Source: JANRKG01 sp033763635 (GTDB taxonomy: Bacteria; Cyanobacteriota; Cyanobacteriia; GCF-001939115). From it: a stretch of DNA of 5,841 nucleotides. Location: positions 1 through 5,841 of the forward strand of contig JANRKG010000488.1 in assembly GCA_033763635.1 (NCBI GenBank). The letters are read 5' to 3'. Each line of letters begins with the position of its first letter. Within the stretch, counting starts at the first letter, position 1. Made by a program: the position numbers and the translations under genes. The notes under the pieces are model-generated. The model saw nothing but the letters and a program-made list of their open reading frames with translations, searched no databases and had not been told where the DNA came from. Positions 1 through 5,512 of this stretch are shown one piece after another.

Positions 1-43
1 TCAGGGCTACGATCGGGTGTATACTGAAGGTATTAGGGTTCAT
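1..43 (-). CDS. Possible 5' end of a divergent gene (partial, runs off the left edge)
   Basis: On the minus strand an ATG at 43-41 opens a frame that stays open to the window edge and reads MNPNTFSIHPIVAL. A GAGG sequence (plus-strand CCTC, 51-54) lies 7 nt upstream of this ATG, a good Shine-Dalgarno spacing. A TATA-like box sits a further 20-30 nt upstream. Only 14 residues are visible. The FSIxPIVAL pattern recalls the start of small DUF3096-type membrane proteins, but that is a guess from a very short match. On the plus strand two frames also end here (stops at 44-46 and 60-62), so the tail of an upstream plus-strand gene is the alternative. Confidence 0.3.
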   Translation of the reverse strand, partial: MNPNTFSIHPIVAL

Positions 44-75
44 TGAAAAACCTCAACCTTAGCATAGGTTCCCCA

Positions 76-83
76 TTTATAAA
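76..83. promoter_or_regulatory. Palindromic TATA-like box in the divergent intergenic region
   Basis: TTTATAAA at 76-83 is its own reverse complement, so it offers TATAAA (5 of 6 matches to the -10 consensus) on both strands. On minus it would start transcription near 69, leaving room for the GAGG and ATG at 54-41. On plus it would give a leader of about 120 nt before the GTG at 209. No good -35 hexamer is visible at normal spacing on either side. A second -10-like hexamer, TATACT at 20-25, could also serve the plus gene, but its -35 would lie outside the window. Confidence 0.3.
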
Positions 84-120
84 TTCCCTTTACCTCTAGA
101 GACTTACCTTTAAAGACTGG

Positions 121-166
121 CCTGTAGAACTTTAAGCCTGTAAAACTTTAAGTGTGAAGCTTTGAG
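121..166. repeat. Imperfect 16-bp tandem repeat, two copies plus a degenerate third
   Basis: CCTGTAGAACTTTAAG (121-136) is followed directly by CCTGTAAAACTTTAAG (137-152), differing at one base. Then TGTGAAGCTTTGAG (153-166) looks like a decayed third copy. The array ends 42 nt before the GTG start at 209 and sits where regulatory sites for either flanking gene would be expected. It could be a binding-site array or simple slippage; no known operator is recognised in it. Confidence 0.7.
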
Positions 167-208
167 TACCAAAATTCTGATGGTTTACCCAAGTGTGAGG
201 TTCTCTCG

Positions 209-649
209 GTGATTGCGATTTCACCTCGCTCAGTAGGGCGCAATTGGGGCACAATTAGCTTTGCGTCAACCCTTTATCTCTGCCCAATTCTAGACTTGCT
301 TCTAGCGGATGTTCCTACTCGTTGGCGGGCCGAACTCAGGCTCGGTCTTCAGGAAGCTTTGGTTAATGCAGCCAAGCATGGCAACAAGCTAGACCCAGAC
401 AAAAAAGTGTTTGTACGCTTTTCCGTCGTTGAAAGCAACTATTGGTGGATGATTTCAGACCAGGGACCAGGATTTGCCCCTCCCAAGAATGAGCTTTGTG
501 AGAACTTGCCTGTTGATGAGAATGAATGCGGGCGGGGTCTATACATCCTAAATCAAGTTTTTGACCAGGTGCATTGGAATAATCAAGGTCGAGAGCTGTG
601 TCTTTGTAAACAAATGAGTTCCCGGTTTAGGCTACCTCTCGTGCGCTAG
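209..649 (+). CDS. GHKL-fold ATP-binding protein, anti-sigma factor kinase (RsbW/SpoIIAB) type
   Basis: The protein has 146 residues, typical for a single-domain histidine-kinase-like ATPase of the anti-sigma regulatory class. The Bergerat ATP-site motifs are visible: an N box around E49-N53-H57 in LQEALVNAAKHGN, a G1 box D84-Q-G86-P-G88-F, and a G2 box G108-R-G110-L. There is no sensor, transmembrane or phosphoacceptor domain, so it should be a soluble cytoplasmic protein. Family members bind a sigma factor or phosphorylate an STAS-domain antagonist; which partner is used here cannot be read from the sequence. The start is GTG at 209 with GAGG at 197-200, 8 nt upstream; the frame closes upstream at 155-157 and contains no ATG before it. 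No STAS or PP2C phosphatase partner gene lies in the window. Confidence is high for the fold, moderate for the anti-sigma role. Confidence 0.85.
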   Translation: MIAISPRSVGRNWGTISFASTLYLCPILDLLLADVPTRWRAELRLGLQEALVNAAKHGNKLDPDKKVFVRFSVVESNYWWMISDQGPGFAPPKNELCENLPVDENECGRGLYILNQVFDQVHWNNQGRELCLCKQMSSRFRLPLVR

Positions 650-722
650 AAAATATACTGGAACCAGAAAAGATTAAGATGGGTCTGGGTATCCTGTGAT
701 CAGCGCTTAAAAAGGTAAGTGA

Positions 723-1025
723 ATGTTTGATCGAATGTCTGTGACTTACGAAAACAATTGTTCCCGGTCTGGAAAGAGAATGGGGAAAAGCAAGGCTCCG
801 GGTACTCAGCTACTACTTTCTGGAAAAGTTTTGGATCTCTGGCTTTTGGCAGGATGTTCCTGTCTGCTAACACTTCTCCATCACCCCATTGCCGAGGCTT
901 TAACCGCTTCCCACAGTGCAACGACTCCGCTCCCTACCCCTCAGGTTTCGGCTAAGGTGTTTTTGATTTCTCTGTCCCGATCGGCTAACCTTGCGCCTAT
1001 CCTAGAAGAAACTCCTGAAATTTAA
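723..1025 (+). CDS. Small hypothetical protein with one hydrophobic segment
   Basis: This 100-residue ORF is not recognised. ATG at 723 has AAAGG at 711-715, 7 nt upstream, a good ribosome binding site. A TATACT hexamer at 654-659 could be a -10. Residues roughly 30-60 form a hydrophobic stretch (LLLSGKVLDLWLLAGC, then LLTLLHH and IAEALTA), followed by a Ser/Thr/Pro-rich piece. This would fit a signal peptide or membrane anchor with a possible cleavage region near IAEALTA, although about 30 residues precede the hydrophobic core. An internal ATG at 780 would shorten that leader to 19 residues before the visible tail. The reading ends within the hairpin at 1024. It may be real, a remnant of a longer secreted protein, or a chance ORF. 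The stretch 650-722 before it shows no other gene. Confidence 0.35.
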   Translation: MFDRMSVTYENNCSRSGKRMGKSKAPGTQLLLSGKVLDLWLLAGCSCLLTLLHHPIAEALTASHSATTPLPTPQVSAKVFLISLSRSANLAPILEETPEI

Positions 1026-1064
1026 TCCCGTAAAGATGTTGTCTCGAAACATTCTTACGGGATT
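1024..1064. terminator. Long imperfect stem-loop, possible bidirectional terminator
   Basis: AATCCCGTAA (1024-1033) is perfectly complementary to TTACGGGATT (1055-1064). The stem continues through one A-C mismatch and one G-U pair into ATGTT/AACAT (1036-1040 with 1048-1052), closing a 7-nt loop. The total is about 16 pairs. It starts in the TAA stop of the 723-1025 ORF. No T-tract follows on either strand, so a classical intrinsic terminator is not proven. It may act in 3'-end processing or mRNA stability, or be a small mobile repeat. Confidence 0.5.
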
Positions 1065-1138
1065 AGCTGCATCAAGGAAGCAGGGATGAATTGAGAAGTT
1101 ATTTTATTTGCTTGTTCTACTGCGGAGTTGGAATTGTT

Positions 1139-1210
1139 TGGGGAATCGGGGCGGGAACGGTCTGGGGAATTGGGGCCGGGACGGTCTGGGGAATCCCACC
1201 GGGGACGGGT
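1139..1210. repeat. 24-bp G-rich tandem repeat, three units
   Basis: The units begin TGGGGAAT at 1139, 1163 and 1187, each 24 bp. Units 1 and 2 differ at a few bases; unit 3 diverges in its middle (ATCCCACC). Within each unit there is an underlying 6-nt rhythm. The repeat is the left half of a G-rich tract running to about 1308. The style resembles the short tandem repeats found between genes in many cyanobacteria. It can be read as a Gly-rich frame on plus or a Pro-rich frame on minus, but neither is convincing as a gene. Confidence 0.75.
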
Positions 1211-1305
1211 TCAGGAACAGGGCCGGGAGTCGGTTCGGGATCGGGGAAAAAGTTGGGCAGGGTGGGCGTGGGATCAGGAATCTGGGGAGTGGGATCGGGA
1301 AAGGG
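1164..1305 (+). other. Cluster of three canonical G-quadruplex motifs in a G-rich repeat tract
   Basis: Three non-overlapping matches to four runs of three or more G with loops of 1-7 nt occur on plus. They are 1164-1191 (loops 4, 2, 7), 1255-1272 (GGGCAGGGTGGGCGTGGG, loops 2, 1, 3) and 1284-1305 (loops 3, 3, 3). The last is built of GGGANN hexamers, 1285-1308. They lie 73 to 214 nt before the decarboxylase ATG on its coding strand, so they would be in its mRNA leader if transcription starts upstream of them. I see no convincing gene in 1065-1377; the rest of it (1309-1377) ends in a C-rich, pyrimidine-rich stretch with no ribosome binding site. Confidence 0.7.
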
Positions 1306-1377
1306 ACCAACCATCTGGCATACTGCTAACGCAACACTTTCAGCTTAGAAAACACCCCCCTTCCCTGTCGTCTTTCT

Positions 1378-2856
1378 ATGGATTACTCCAGTCCTCTCTC
1401 TCAAGATGAAACACCGTTACTGACAGCCCTTCACCACATGGCAAGTCGGGATCAAGCTGCATTCCATACACCGGGACATAAGCGAGGAAAGGGTAGCTCA
1501 GAAAGATTTCAGAAAATGGTAGGGCTAGATCCCCTGAAAATGGATTTGCCCGAATTACCTGAGTTGGATAATTTGTTCGCCCCAGCGGGAGTAATTGAGC
1601 AAGCTCAGGAACTCGCTGCTAATACCTTTGGATCCGATCGCACCTTTTTCCTCGCAAATGGCTCTACCTGTGGCGTGATCGCTGCCATTCTCGCCACCTG
1701 CGGTCCTGGCGACACCCTTCTCCTACCCCGGAATGTTCACCGTTCGGCGATCTCAGGATTGATCCTGGCTGGGGCAAAGCCTGTGTTTTTGATGCCGGAC
1801 TATGATACTGAGTGGGATCTAGTTTATAGCATCACTCCATCTGGAGTCGCAAAGGCTTTGCAGGAGTACCCTGAAGCCAAAGCAGTTCTGCTGGTCTACC
1901 CAACCTATGAGGGCGTTTGTGGGGATATTGAGGCGATCGCCCACCTCGCCCATCAACATGAAATTCCGCTGCTTGTCGATGAGGCTCATGGTCCCCATTT
2001 TGCCTTCCACCCGGAGTTGCCGACTGCGGCTCTAGCGGCGGGGGCAGATCTGGTCGTGCAATCGACCCACAAGATTCTCTCTGCCCTGACCCAGGCTGCC
2101 ATGCTCCATCTACAGGGATCGCGAGTTAATTGCGATCGCCTCCGTCAGGCACTGCAATTAGTACAGTCCACCAGTCCAAACTATCTCCTCCTCGCCTCCC
2201 TGGATGCAGCCCGTCAGCAAATGGCCCTTCATGGACGGGCGTTAATGCACCGGACCCTGGCCCTGGCAGAGGAGGCCCGTCAGCGGATTCAAACAATTCC
2301 GGGGCTGTCTGTACTGGAGCATCCTCAGGCAACTCTCTTTCCGGGATTCCAAGCCCTCGATCGCACTCGATTAACTGTAACGGTGACGAATCTGGGTATT
2401 AGCGGATTTGAAGCGGATGAGTTTTTACGATCGCTCGATGTTGTGGCTGAATTACCTGCCCTGCGGCATCTGACGTTTGTGATTACATTGGGGAATTCCC
2501 AGGAGGATATTGATCAGTTGGTGAAGGCATTTGGGACTCTGGTAGAGGCTCATCCTCCGGATGGCAAACCAAAATTTTGCGTCTCTACAGGGAGCATGCC
2601 CTATCCCATATCCCGTATTCCCCATTCCCTACGCGATGCCTTTTTTGCCCCTTCCGAAATCCTGCCGACTTTCCAAGCCGTGGGTCGTCGCAGTGCAGAG
2701 GGAATTTGCCCCTATCCCCCTGGCATCCCCATTTTGCTACCAGGGGAAATTGTGACCCAGGAAGCGATCGACTATTTACAACAGATTCAGAAATTAGGGG
2801 GATTTCTGACAGGGTGTTCCGATGCCACCGTGAGAACACTCCGGGTAATTCGCTAG
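1378..2856 (+). CDS. PLP-dependent Orn/Lys/Arg decarboxylase family protein (compact form)
   Basis: This 492-residue protein is a fold-type I, group III decarboxylase of the short kind without the N-terminal wing domain of the enterobacterial inducible enzymes. It should release CO2 from lysine, arginine or ornithine to give cadaverine, agmatine or putrescine; the substrate cannot be told from the sequence. Visible marks are TPGHKRG (31-37), LPELPELDNL (57-66), NGST (94-97), LPRNVHRS around H121, the PLP-ring Asp in D201-E-A-H204-G, and the Schiff-base Lys232 in QSTHK. The C-terminal domain (about 395-492) starts with a proline-containing linker and includes CPYPPGIP. The start at 1378 gives the expected N-terminus, but no Shine-Dalgarno is present; the preceding 20 nt are pyrimidine-rich. 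No in-frame ATG occurs upstream of it back to the G-rich tract. The next gene follows closely, suggesting co-transcription. Confidence 0.93.
   Translation: MDYSSPLSQDETPLLTALHHMASRDQAAFHTPGHKRGKGSSERFQKMVGLDPLKMDLPELPELDNLFAPAGVIEQAQELAANTFGSDRTFFLANGSTCGVIAAILATCGPGDTLLLPRNVHRSAISGLILAGAKPVFLMPDYDTEWDLVYSITPSGVAKALQEYPEAKAVLLVYPTYEGVCGDIEAIAHLAHQHEIPLLVDEAHGPHFAFHPELPTAALAAGADLVVQSTHKILSALTQAAMLHLQGSRVNCDRLRQALQLVQSTSPNYLLLASLDAARQQMALHGRALMHRTLALAEEARQRIQTIPGLSVLEHPQATLFPGFQALDRTRLTVTVTNLGISGFEADEFLRSLDVVAELPALRHLTFVITLGNSQEDIDQLVKAFGTLVEAHPPDGKPKFCVSTGSMPYPISRIPHSLRDAFFAPSEILPTFQAVGRRSAEGICPYPPGIPILLPGEIVTQEAIDYLQQIQKLGGFLTGCSDATVRTLRVIR
2599..2629. repeat. C-rich short-period repeat inside the decarboxylase coding region
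   Basis: Five C-runs of 3-4 bases are separated by 3-5 nt A/T-rich spacers (TAT, ATAT, GTATT, ATT). The stretch encodes roughly residues 408-417 (PYPISRIPHS) in the linker before the C-terminal domain. On minus it forms a canonical G-quadruplex motif. It resembles the PYP/PIP-encoding short repeats scattered in cyanobacterial genomes, and reads in frame without disrupting the protein. Confidence 0.55.
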
Positions 2857-2956
2857 CGATCGGTGACAATAGGGGCAGATGAACGTGATAGATCGCGTTC
2901 TCAAATCATGCTCTAGATGCAATTTCGCATCTCTGATGTTTTCTTTTCTATTTCCT

Positions 2957-3559
2957 ATGCCTACTCCTATCTGGCCCTACGTCACCCCTGGGATTCCCGA
3001 CGAATTGTTCGAACGGCTCCCAGGCATTCCCCTCAGTCAGCGAGAAATTCGCCTGATTCTGATTTCCCATTTGCGGCTGAAACCAAATTCTGTTCTCTGG
3101 GATATTGGTGCGGGAACAGGGACCATCCCAGTGGAGGCAGGGTTACTGTGCCCTCAGGGTAAGGTGATTGCCATTGAACGGGATGAAGAGGTGGCAGGGC
3201 TGATTCGGCGCAACTGCGATCGGTTTGCGGTTCCCAATGTGCAGGTCGTCGAGGGGAGTGCGCCTGAATGCCTGGGTAGTTTGCCGAACCCGCCCGATTG
3301 CGTCTGTTTGGAAGGGGGGCGATCGATTAAAGATATTTTGCGAGAAGTCTGGCGATATCTCAAACCCCAGGGGCGTATTGTGGCAACGGTTACGAATTTG
3401 GAGGGGCTATATTCCCTTTCCGAGAGCTTTGCAGAATTGAGAGTCCGTAATATTGAAGTTGTGCAATCGGCGGTCAATCGCTTAGAGAAACGAGGAAATA
3501 GCCAAACTTTCGCAGCAACCGATCCGATGTTTGTCCTCAGTGGTGAAAAGGAAGACTAA
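2957..3559 (+). CDS. cbiT: Cobalt-precorrin-6B C15-methyltransferase (decarboxylating), stand-alone CbiT
   Basis: A class I SAM-dependent methyltransferase of 200 residues from this start, the usual size of free-standing CbiT. It methylates C15 and decarboxylates the ring-C acetate of the corrin precursor in cobalamin synthesis. The family N-terminus WPYVTPGIPDELFERLPGIP is present, followed by the SAM motif I around D49-I-G51-A-G53-T-G55, the acidic E74 after strand 2 (VIAIE), LEGG at the strand-4 position, and a C-terminal NRLEKRG...FAATDPMF. The CbiE half that is fused in CobL-type enzymes is absent. The frame also opens at ATG 2879 (AGGGG only 3 nt upstream) and ATG 2936. Those would add 26 or 7 residues not expected in the family, so 2957 is preferred although it lacks a clear ribosome binding site. 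It lies 100 nt after the decarboxylase, or 22 nt with the 2879 start. Confidence 0.9.
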   Translation: MPTPIWPYVTPGIPDELFERLPGIPLSQREIRLILISHLRLKPNSVLWDIGAGTGTIPVEAGLLCPQGKVIAIERDEEVAGLIRRNCDRFAVPNVQVVEGSAPECLGSLPNPPDCVCLEGGRSIKDILREVWRYLKPQGRIVATVTNLEGLYSLSESFAELRVRNIEVVQSAVNRLEKRGNSQTFAATDPMFVLSGEKED

Positions 3560-3623
3560 GCAATTCCCTTAAACTTCTTAATGAAGAGATAACCTTTTAA
3601 CTAAATTTTGTTCTGTAATTCAA

Positions 3624-3629
3624 GATAAT
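3624..3629 (+). promoter_or_regulatory. Possible -10 box upstream of cdsA
   Basis: GATAAT at 3624-3629 matches the -10 consensus at 5 of 6 positions and would start transcription near 3636, leaving a leader of about 43 nt before the cdsA ATG. There is no good -35 at 17 nt, which would fit an activator-dependent promoter or none at all. It sits in the 119-nt gap between cbiT and cdsA, which is otherwise A/T-rich and holds only a short CTTC/GAAG stem near 3577-3589. Confidence 0.3.
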
Positions 3630-3678
3630 GAACAGGGCGGTCTTTTGACGCGATTACTCCCTTATTCAGGATTCCTCT

Positions 3679-4548
3679 ATGCCCTGGACTCGAATTGTCA
3701 GTGGAATGGTTGCGATCGTCCTAGCACTCGGTATGAGCGTTTTGGGCGGTTGGTATTTTACGGCTTGTTTTGGTGTCATTGTCTGTCTGGGGCAATGGGA
3801 GTATTTTGAACTGGTTCGTGCGAAGGGAATTGCTCCGGCCGCAAAAACAACCCTGGTCGTGAGTCAACTGATCTTGATCGTGTCCACTCTCTCCCTGAAA
3901 TTGGCAGATGCAGTCGTTCCCGTCGCTGGGACGTTTATTTGTTTCTATCTGCTCTTTCAGCCGAAGCTTGCCACGATCGCAGATATTTCTGCGTCGATTC
4001 TGGGTTTGTTCTATGGGGGCTACCTACCCAGCTATTGGGTCCGGTTGCGTTCTCTGGGACAGGGGGAAGTCAGTAACCTACCCCTTCAGGGCTTCTGGCC
4101 GGATTGGCACAATCTTCATTTAATCCCTCAGGGGTTAGCGCTGACCCTACTCACTTTTGGGTGTATTTGGGCGGCGGATATTGGAGCCTATTTCATTGGC
4201 AAAATGTTTGGTCGTACTCGACTGTCGGATATTAGCCCGAAAAAGACGGTGGAAGGGGCCGTGTTTGGGGTAGCAGCAAGTGTTGCAGTTGCAACGATGG
4301 GAGCCTGGTATTTGTGTTGGCCGGGGTGGCCTCTCACAGGAGTTACATTGGGGTTACTGATTGGGATCGCCAGTTTGCTGGGTGATCTGACAGAATCCAT
4401 GATGAAGCGGGATGCAGGAGTGAAGGATTCGGGGCAGCTAATTCCCGGTCATGGAGGAATTCTCGATCGCGCTGATAGTTACGTGTTCACCGCTCCCCTG
4501 GTGTACTACTTTGTCACCTTGATTCTGCCCCTCCTACCTCCTGCTTAA
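3679..4548 (+). CDS. cdsA: Phosphatidate cytidylyltransferase (CDP-diacylglycerol synthase)
   Basis: A 289-residue integral membrane enzyme that makes CDP-diacylglycerol and pyrophosphate from phosphatidate and CTP, the precursor of phosphatidylglycerol in thylakoid and plasma membranes. The CDS signature spans S240 to D266: S-x-x-K243-R244, K249-D250, P256-x-H258-G-G and D263-R-x-D266, with Ala at the position usually taken by a larger hydrophobic residue. Also visible are the upstream metal/substrate-binding region WAADIGAYFIG (D167) and SPKKTVEG (186-193). Several hydrophobic segments precede these (about 5-40, 58-95, 104-120 and 150-175), with further ones at 195-235 and 268-286. ATG at 3679 is preceded by AGG at 3668-3670, 8 nt away. 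The stop TAA (4546-4548) overlaps the stop of the convergent gene on minus. Confidence 0.95.
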   Translation: MPWTRIVSGMVAIVLALGMSVLGGWYFTACFGVIVCLGQWEYFELVRAKGIAPAAKTTLVVSQLILIVSTLSLKLADAVVPVAGTFICFYLLFQPKLATIADISASILGLFYGGYLPSYWVRLRSLGQGEVSNLPLQGFWPDWHNLHLIPQGLALTLLTFGCIWAADIGAYFIGKMFGRTRLSDISPKKTVEGAVFGVAASVAVATMGAWYLCWPGWPLTGVTLGLLIGIASLLGDLTESMMKRDAGVKDSGQLIPGHGGILDRADSYVFTAPLVYYFVTLILPLLPPA

Positions 4549-4574
4549 GGGGCAGGAACAACGGTAATTGTTCC
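4525..4574. terminator. Overlapping inverted repeats at a convergent gene end
   Basis: CTGCCCCT (4525-4532) pairs perfectly with AGGGGCAG (4548-4555) across a 15-nt loop that contains the stop region. A second inverted repeat, GGAACAA (4555-4561) with TTGTTCC (4568-4574), has a 6-nt loop and can extend by a bulged CAG/CTG. A third short option pairs TCCTGC (4539-4544) with GCAGGA (4552-4557). The first and third compete, so the region can form alternative hairpins in transcripts from either strand. No long T-tract follows. A role in ending both convergent transcripts is inferred from position. Confidence 0.45.
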
Positions 4575-5252
4575 CTGACAAAATAGTTGCTCTGGCTCCA
4601 GGCGCAGGGTTTGCAGGGTTGTTTCGGGACCGAGATCGATCGTCATACTGTCTAGAGGAATCCCTGGTACTGATCCGGCTTGTACCCATTGAGGATTTTG
4701 AAGCTGCAACTCGGAAGGACTCAAAAGTTTAAGACCCACCTGAATCATCAATGGGGTTGGGGGATCAGTGGTCTCGGATTGGGCTGTCACAATGAGTTGC
4801 TCCCCAGCAAGATTCATAGACAAAGGCTTTAAAGGATTCCTTGGATTAAGTCCTAAGCTTGCTGCATGGGAACCTAACAGCTTGATCACCCACTCCGTAA
4901 CCGCTTCAGCCAATAAAGGACTGTGGAGCGAATGATTGAGATCTGCTTCTTTCAGTAATACCTGTCCGCTAATCCCGATCGGTTTCAGCAATCGAAGGGC
5001 CTGTCCTCGTAAGACCTGGCGCAGATTAATCGCGATCTCGTCGCCCACCAATTCGAGATGGCTCAGGTGTAAGCCCCGATAAACAGCCCGATCGGCAGAG
5101 ATGAATACTCGGCGGATTTGCCCTGCAAAAAATTGGCGATCGTTCGCCTCAATCTTTACCTGCAAGTTCTCGACCTGTTCGACTTGCGATCGAAGAAATA
5201 ACCCTACGGCTGGCGAGAGGATAGAACTGATAATTTGGCTGGGCTTAGACAT
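4545..5252 (-). CDS. DUF2993 / LmeA-like family protein
   Basis: A 235-residue protein of the DUF2993 family, common in cyanobacteria and related to mycobacterial LmeA, a phospholipid-binding protein. The family-like N-terminal half is clear: ILSPAVGLFLRSQVEQVENLQVKIEANDRQ is followed by FISADRAVYRGLHLSHLEL and a KEADLNxSLxSPLLAEAV segment at about 100-118. The C-terminal half repeats beta-rich, alternating hydrophobic segments as expected for a lipid-binding barrel. No signal peptide or membrane segment is evident, so location is uncertain. ATG at 5252-5250 lacks a clear ribosome binding site. The gene points at cdsA and their stop codons share bases, a context that loosely fits a lipid-related role. 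Family assignment is by recognition; the biochemical role is not established by the sequence. Confidence 0.85.
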   Translation of the reverse strand: MSKPSQIISSILSPAVGLFLRSQVEQVENLQVKIEANDRQFFAGQIRRVFISADRAVYRGLHLSHLELVGDEIAINLRQVLRGQALRLLKPIGISGQVLLKEADLNHSLHSPLLAEAVTEWVIKLLGSHAASLGLNPRNPLKPLSMNLAGEQLIVTAQSETTDPPTPLMIQVGLKLLSPSELQLQNPQWVQAGSVPGIPLDSMTIDLGPETTLQTLRLEPEQLFCQGTITVVPAP

Positions 5253-5368
5253 AGAAAACGAGCGCTTTCAAGGCTTTGAGGACTGTTTTCACCTTACAGT
5301 GCTTCTGTCGAAGGAAAGAACTTTTTCGGGAGACAGGGCAGAAAATAGCAAGGAACCATTGTCATGCT

Positions 5369-5374
5369 TTTATA
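5369..5374 (-). promoter_or_regulatory. Possible -10 box for the DUF2993 gene
   Basis: Read on minus, TATAAA (5374-5369) matches the -10 consensus at 5 of 6 positions, preceded by TTCTGC about 18 nt upstream as a poor -35. Transcription would start near 5362 and give a leader of about 110 nt. This is a sequence resemblance only. Confidence 0.3.
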
Positions 5375-5381
5375 ACAATAT

Positions 5382-5433
5382 TTTCGATCCCCGCAGAAAC
5401 AGAATATGATGAAATCATGACATTTCGATCCCC
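5382..5433. repeat. 11-nt direct repeat TTTCGATCCCC, two copies 41 nt apart
   Basis: TTTCGATCCCC occurs at 5382-5392 and 5423-5433. The core CGATCCC recurs at 5434-5440, 5523-5529 and 5532-5538, so there are five cores in about 154 nt. The 41-nt offset is close to four helical turns, placing the two long copies on the same DNA face. They overlap the possible -35 zone of the minus-strand DUF2993 promoter. The core contains part of the GCGATCGC motif favoured in these genomes, so chance enrichment is possible. Confidence 0.5.
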
Positions 5434-5512
5434 CGATCCCTGATGATTCCGTGAAAGTCTCTCGAAATAAGCGATCTAGGCGCTTGATCTCCAGAGCGCT
5501 TTCTGTAACATT

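Noticed and set aside
700..921. Minus frame opposite the small ORF at 723-1025
   Set aside because: No ribosome binding site and no motif; the plus frame has the better start signal.
1128..1409. Arg/Gly-rich plus frame through the repeat tract
   Set aside because: Open only because of the 6-nt repeat period; it runs into the decarboxylase coding region in another frame and has no ribosome binding site.
1933..2139. GCGATCGC octamers
   Set aside because: These are the HIP1 motif spread over cyanobacterial genomes; useful as a lineage marker, not a local feature.
2126..2402. Open frames on both strands inside the decarboxylase
   Set aside because: Shadows of a well-supported gene; composition follows the codon pattern of the true frame.
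2717..2746. CCCCTGG/CCAGGGG inverted repeat inside the decarboxylase gene
   Set aside because: Seven pairs with a 16-nt loop in C/G-run-rich coding DNA is easily explained by codon content; no positional logic.
3615..3628. NtcA-like site GTA-N8-TAA upstream of cdsA
   Set aside because: The second half-site is TAA instead of TAC and there is no supporting promoter spacing; too weak to call.
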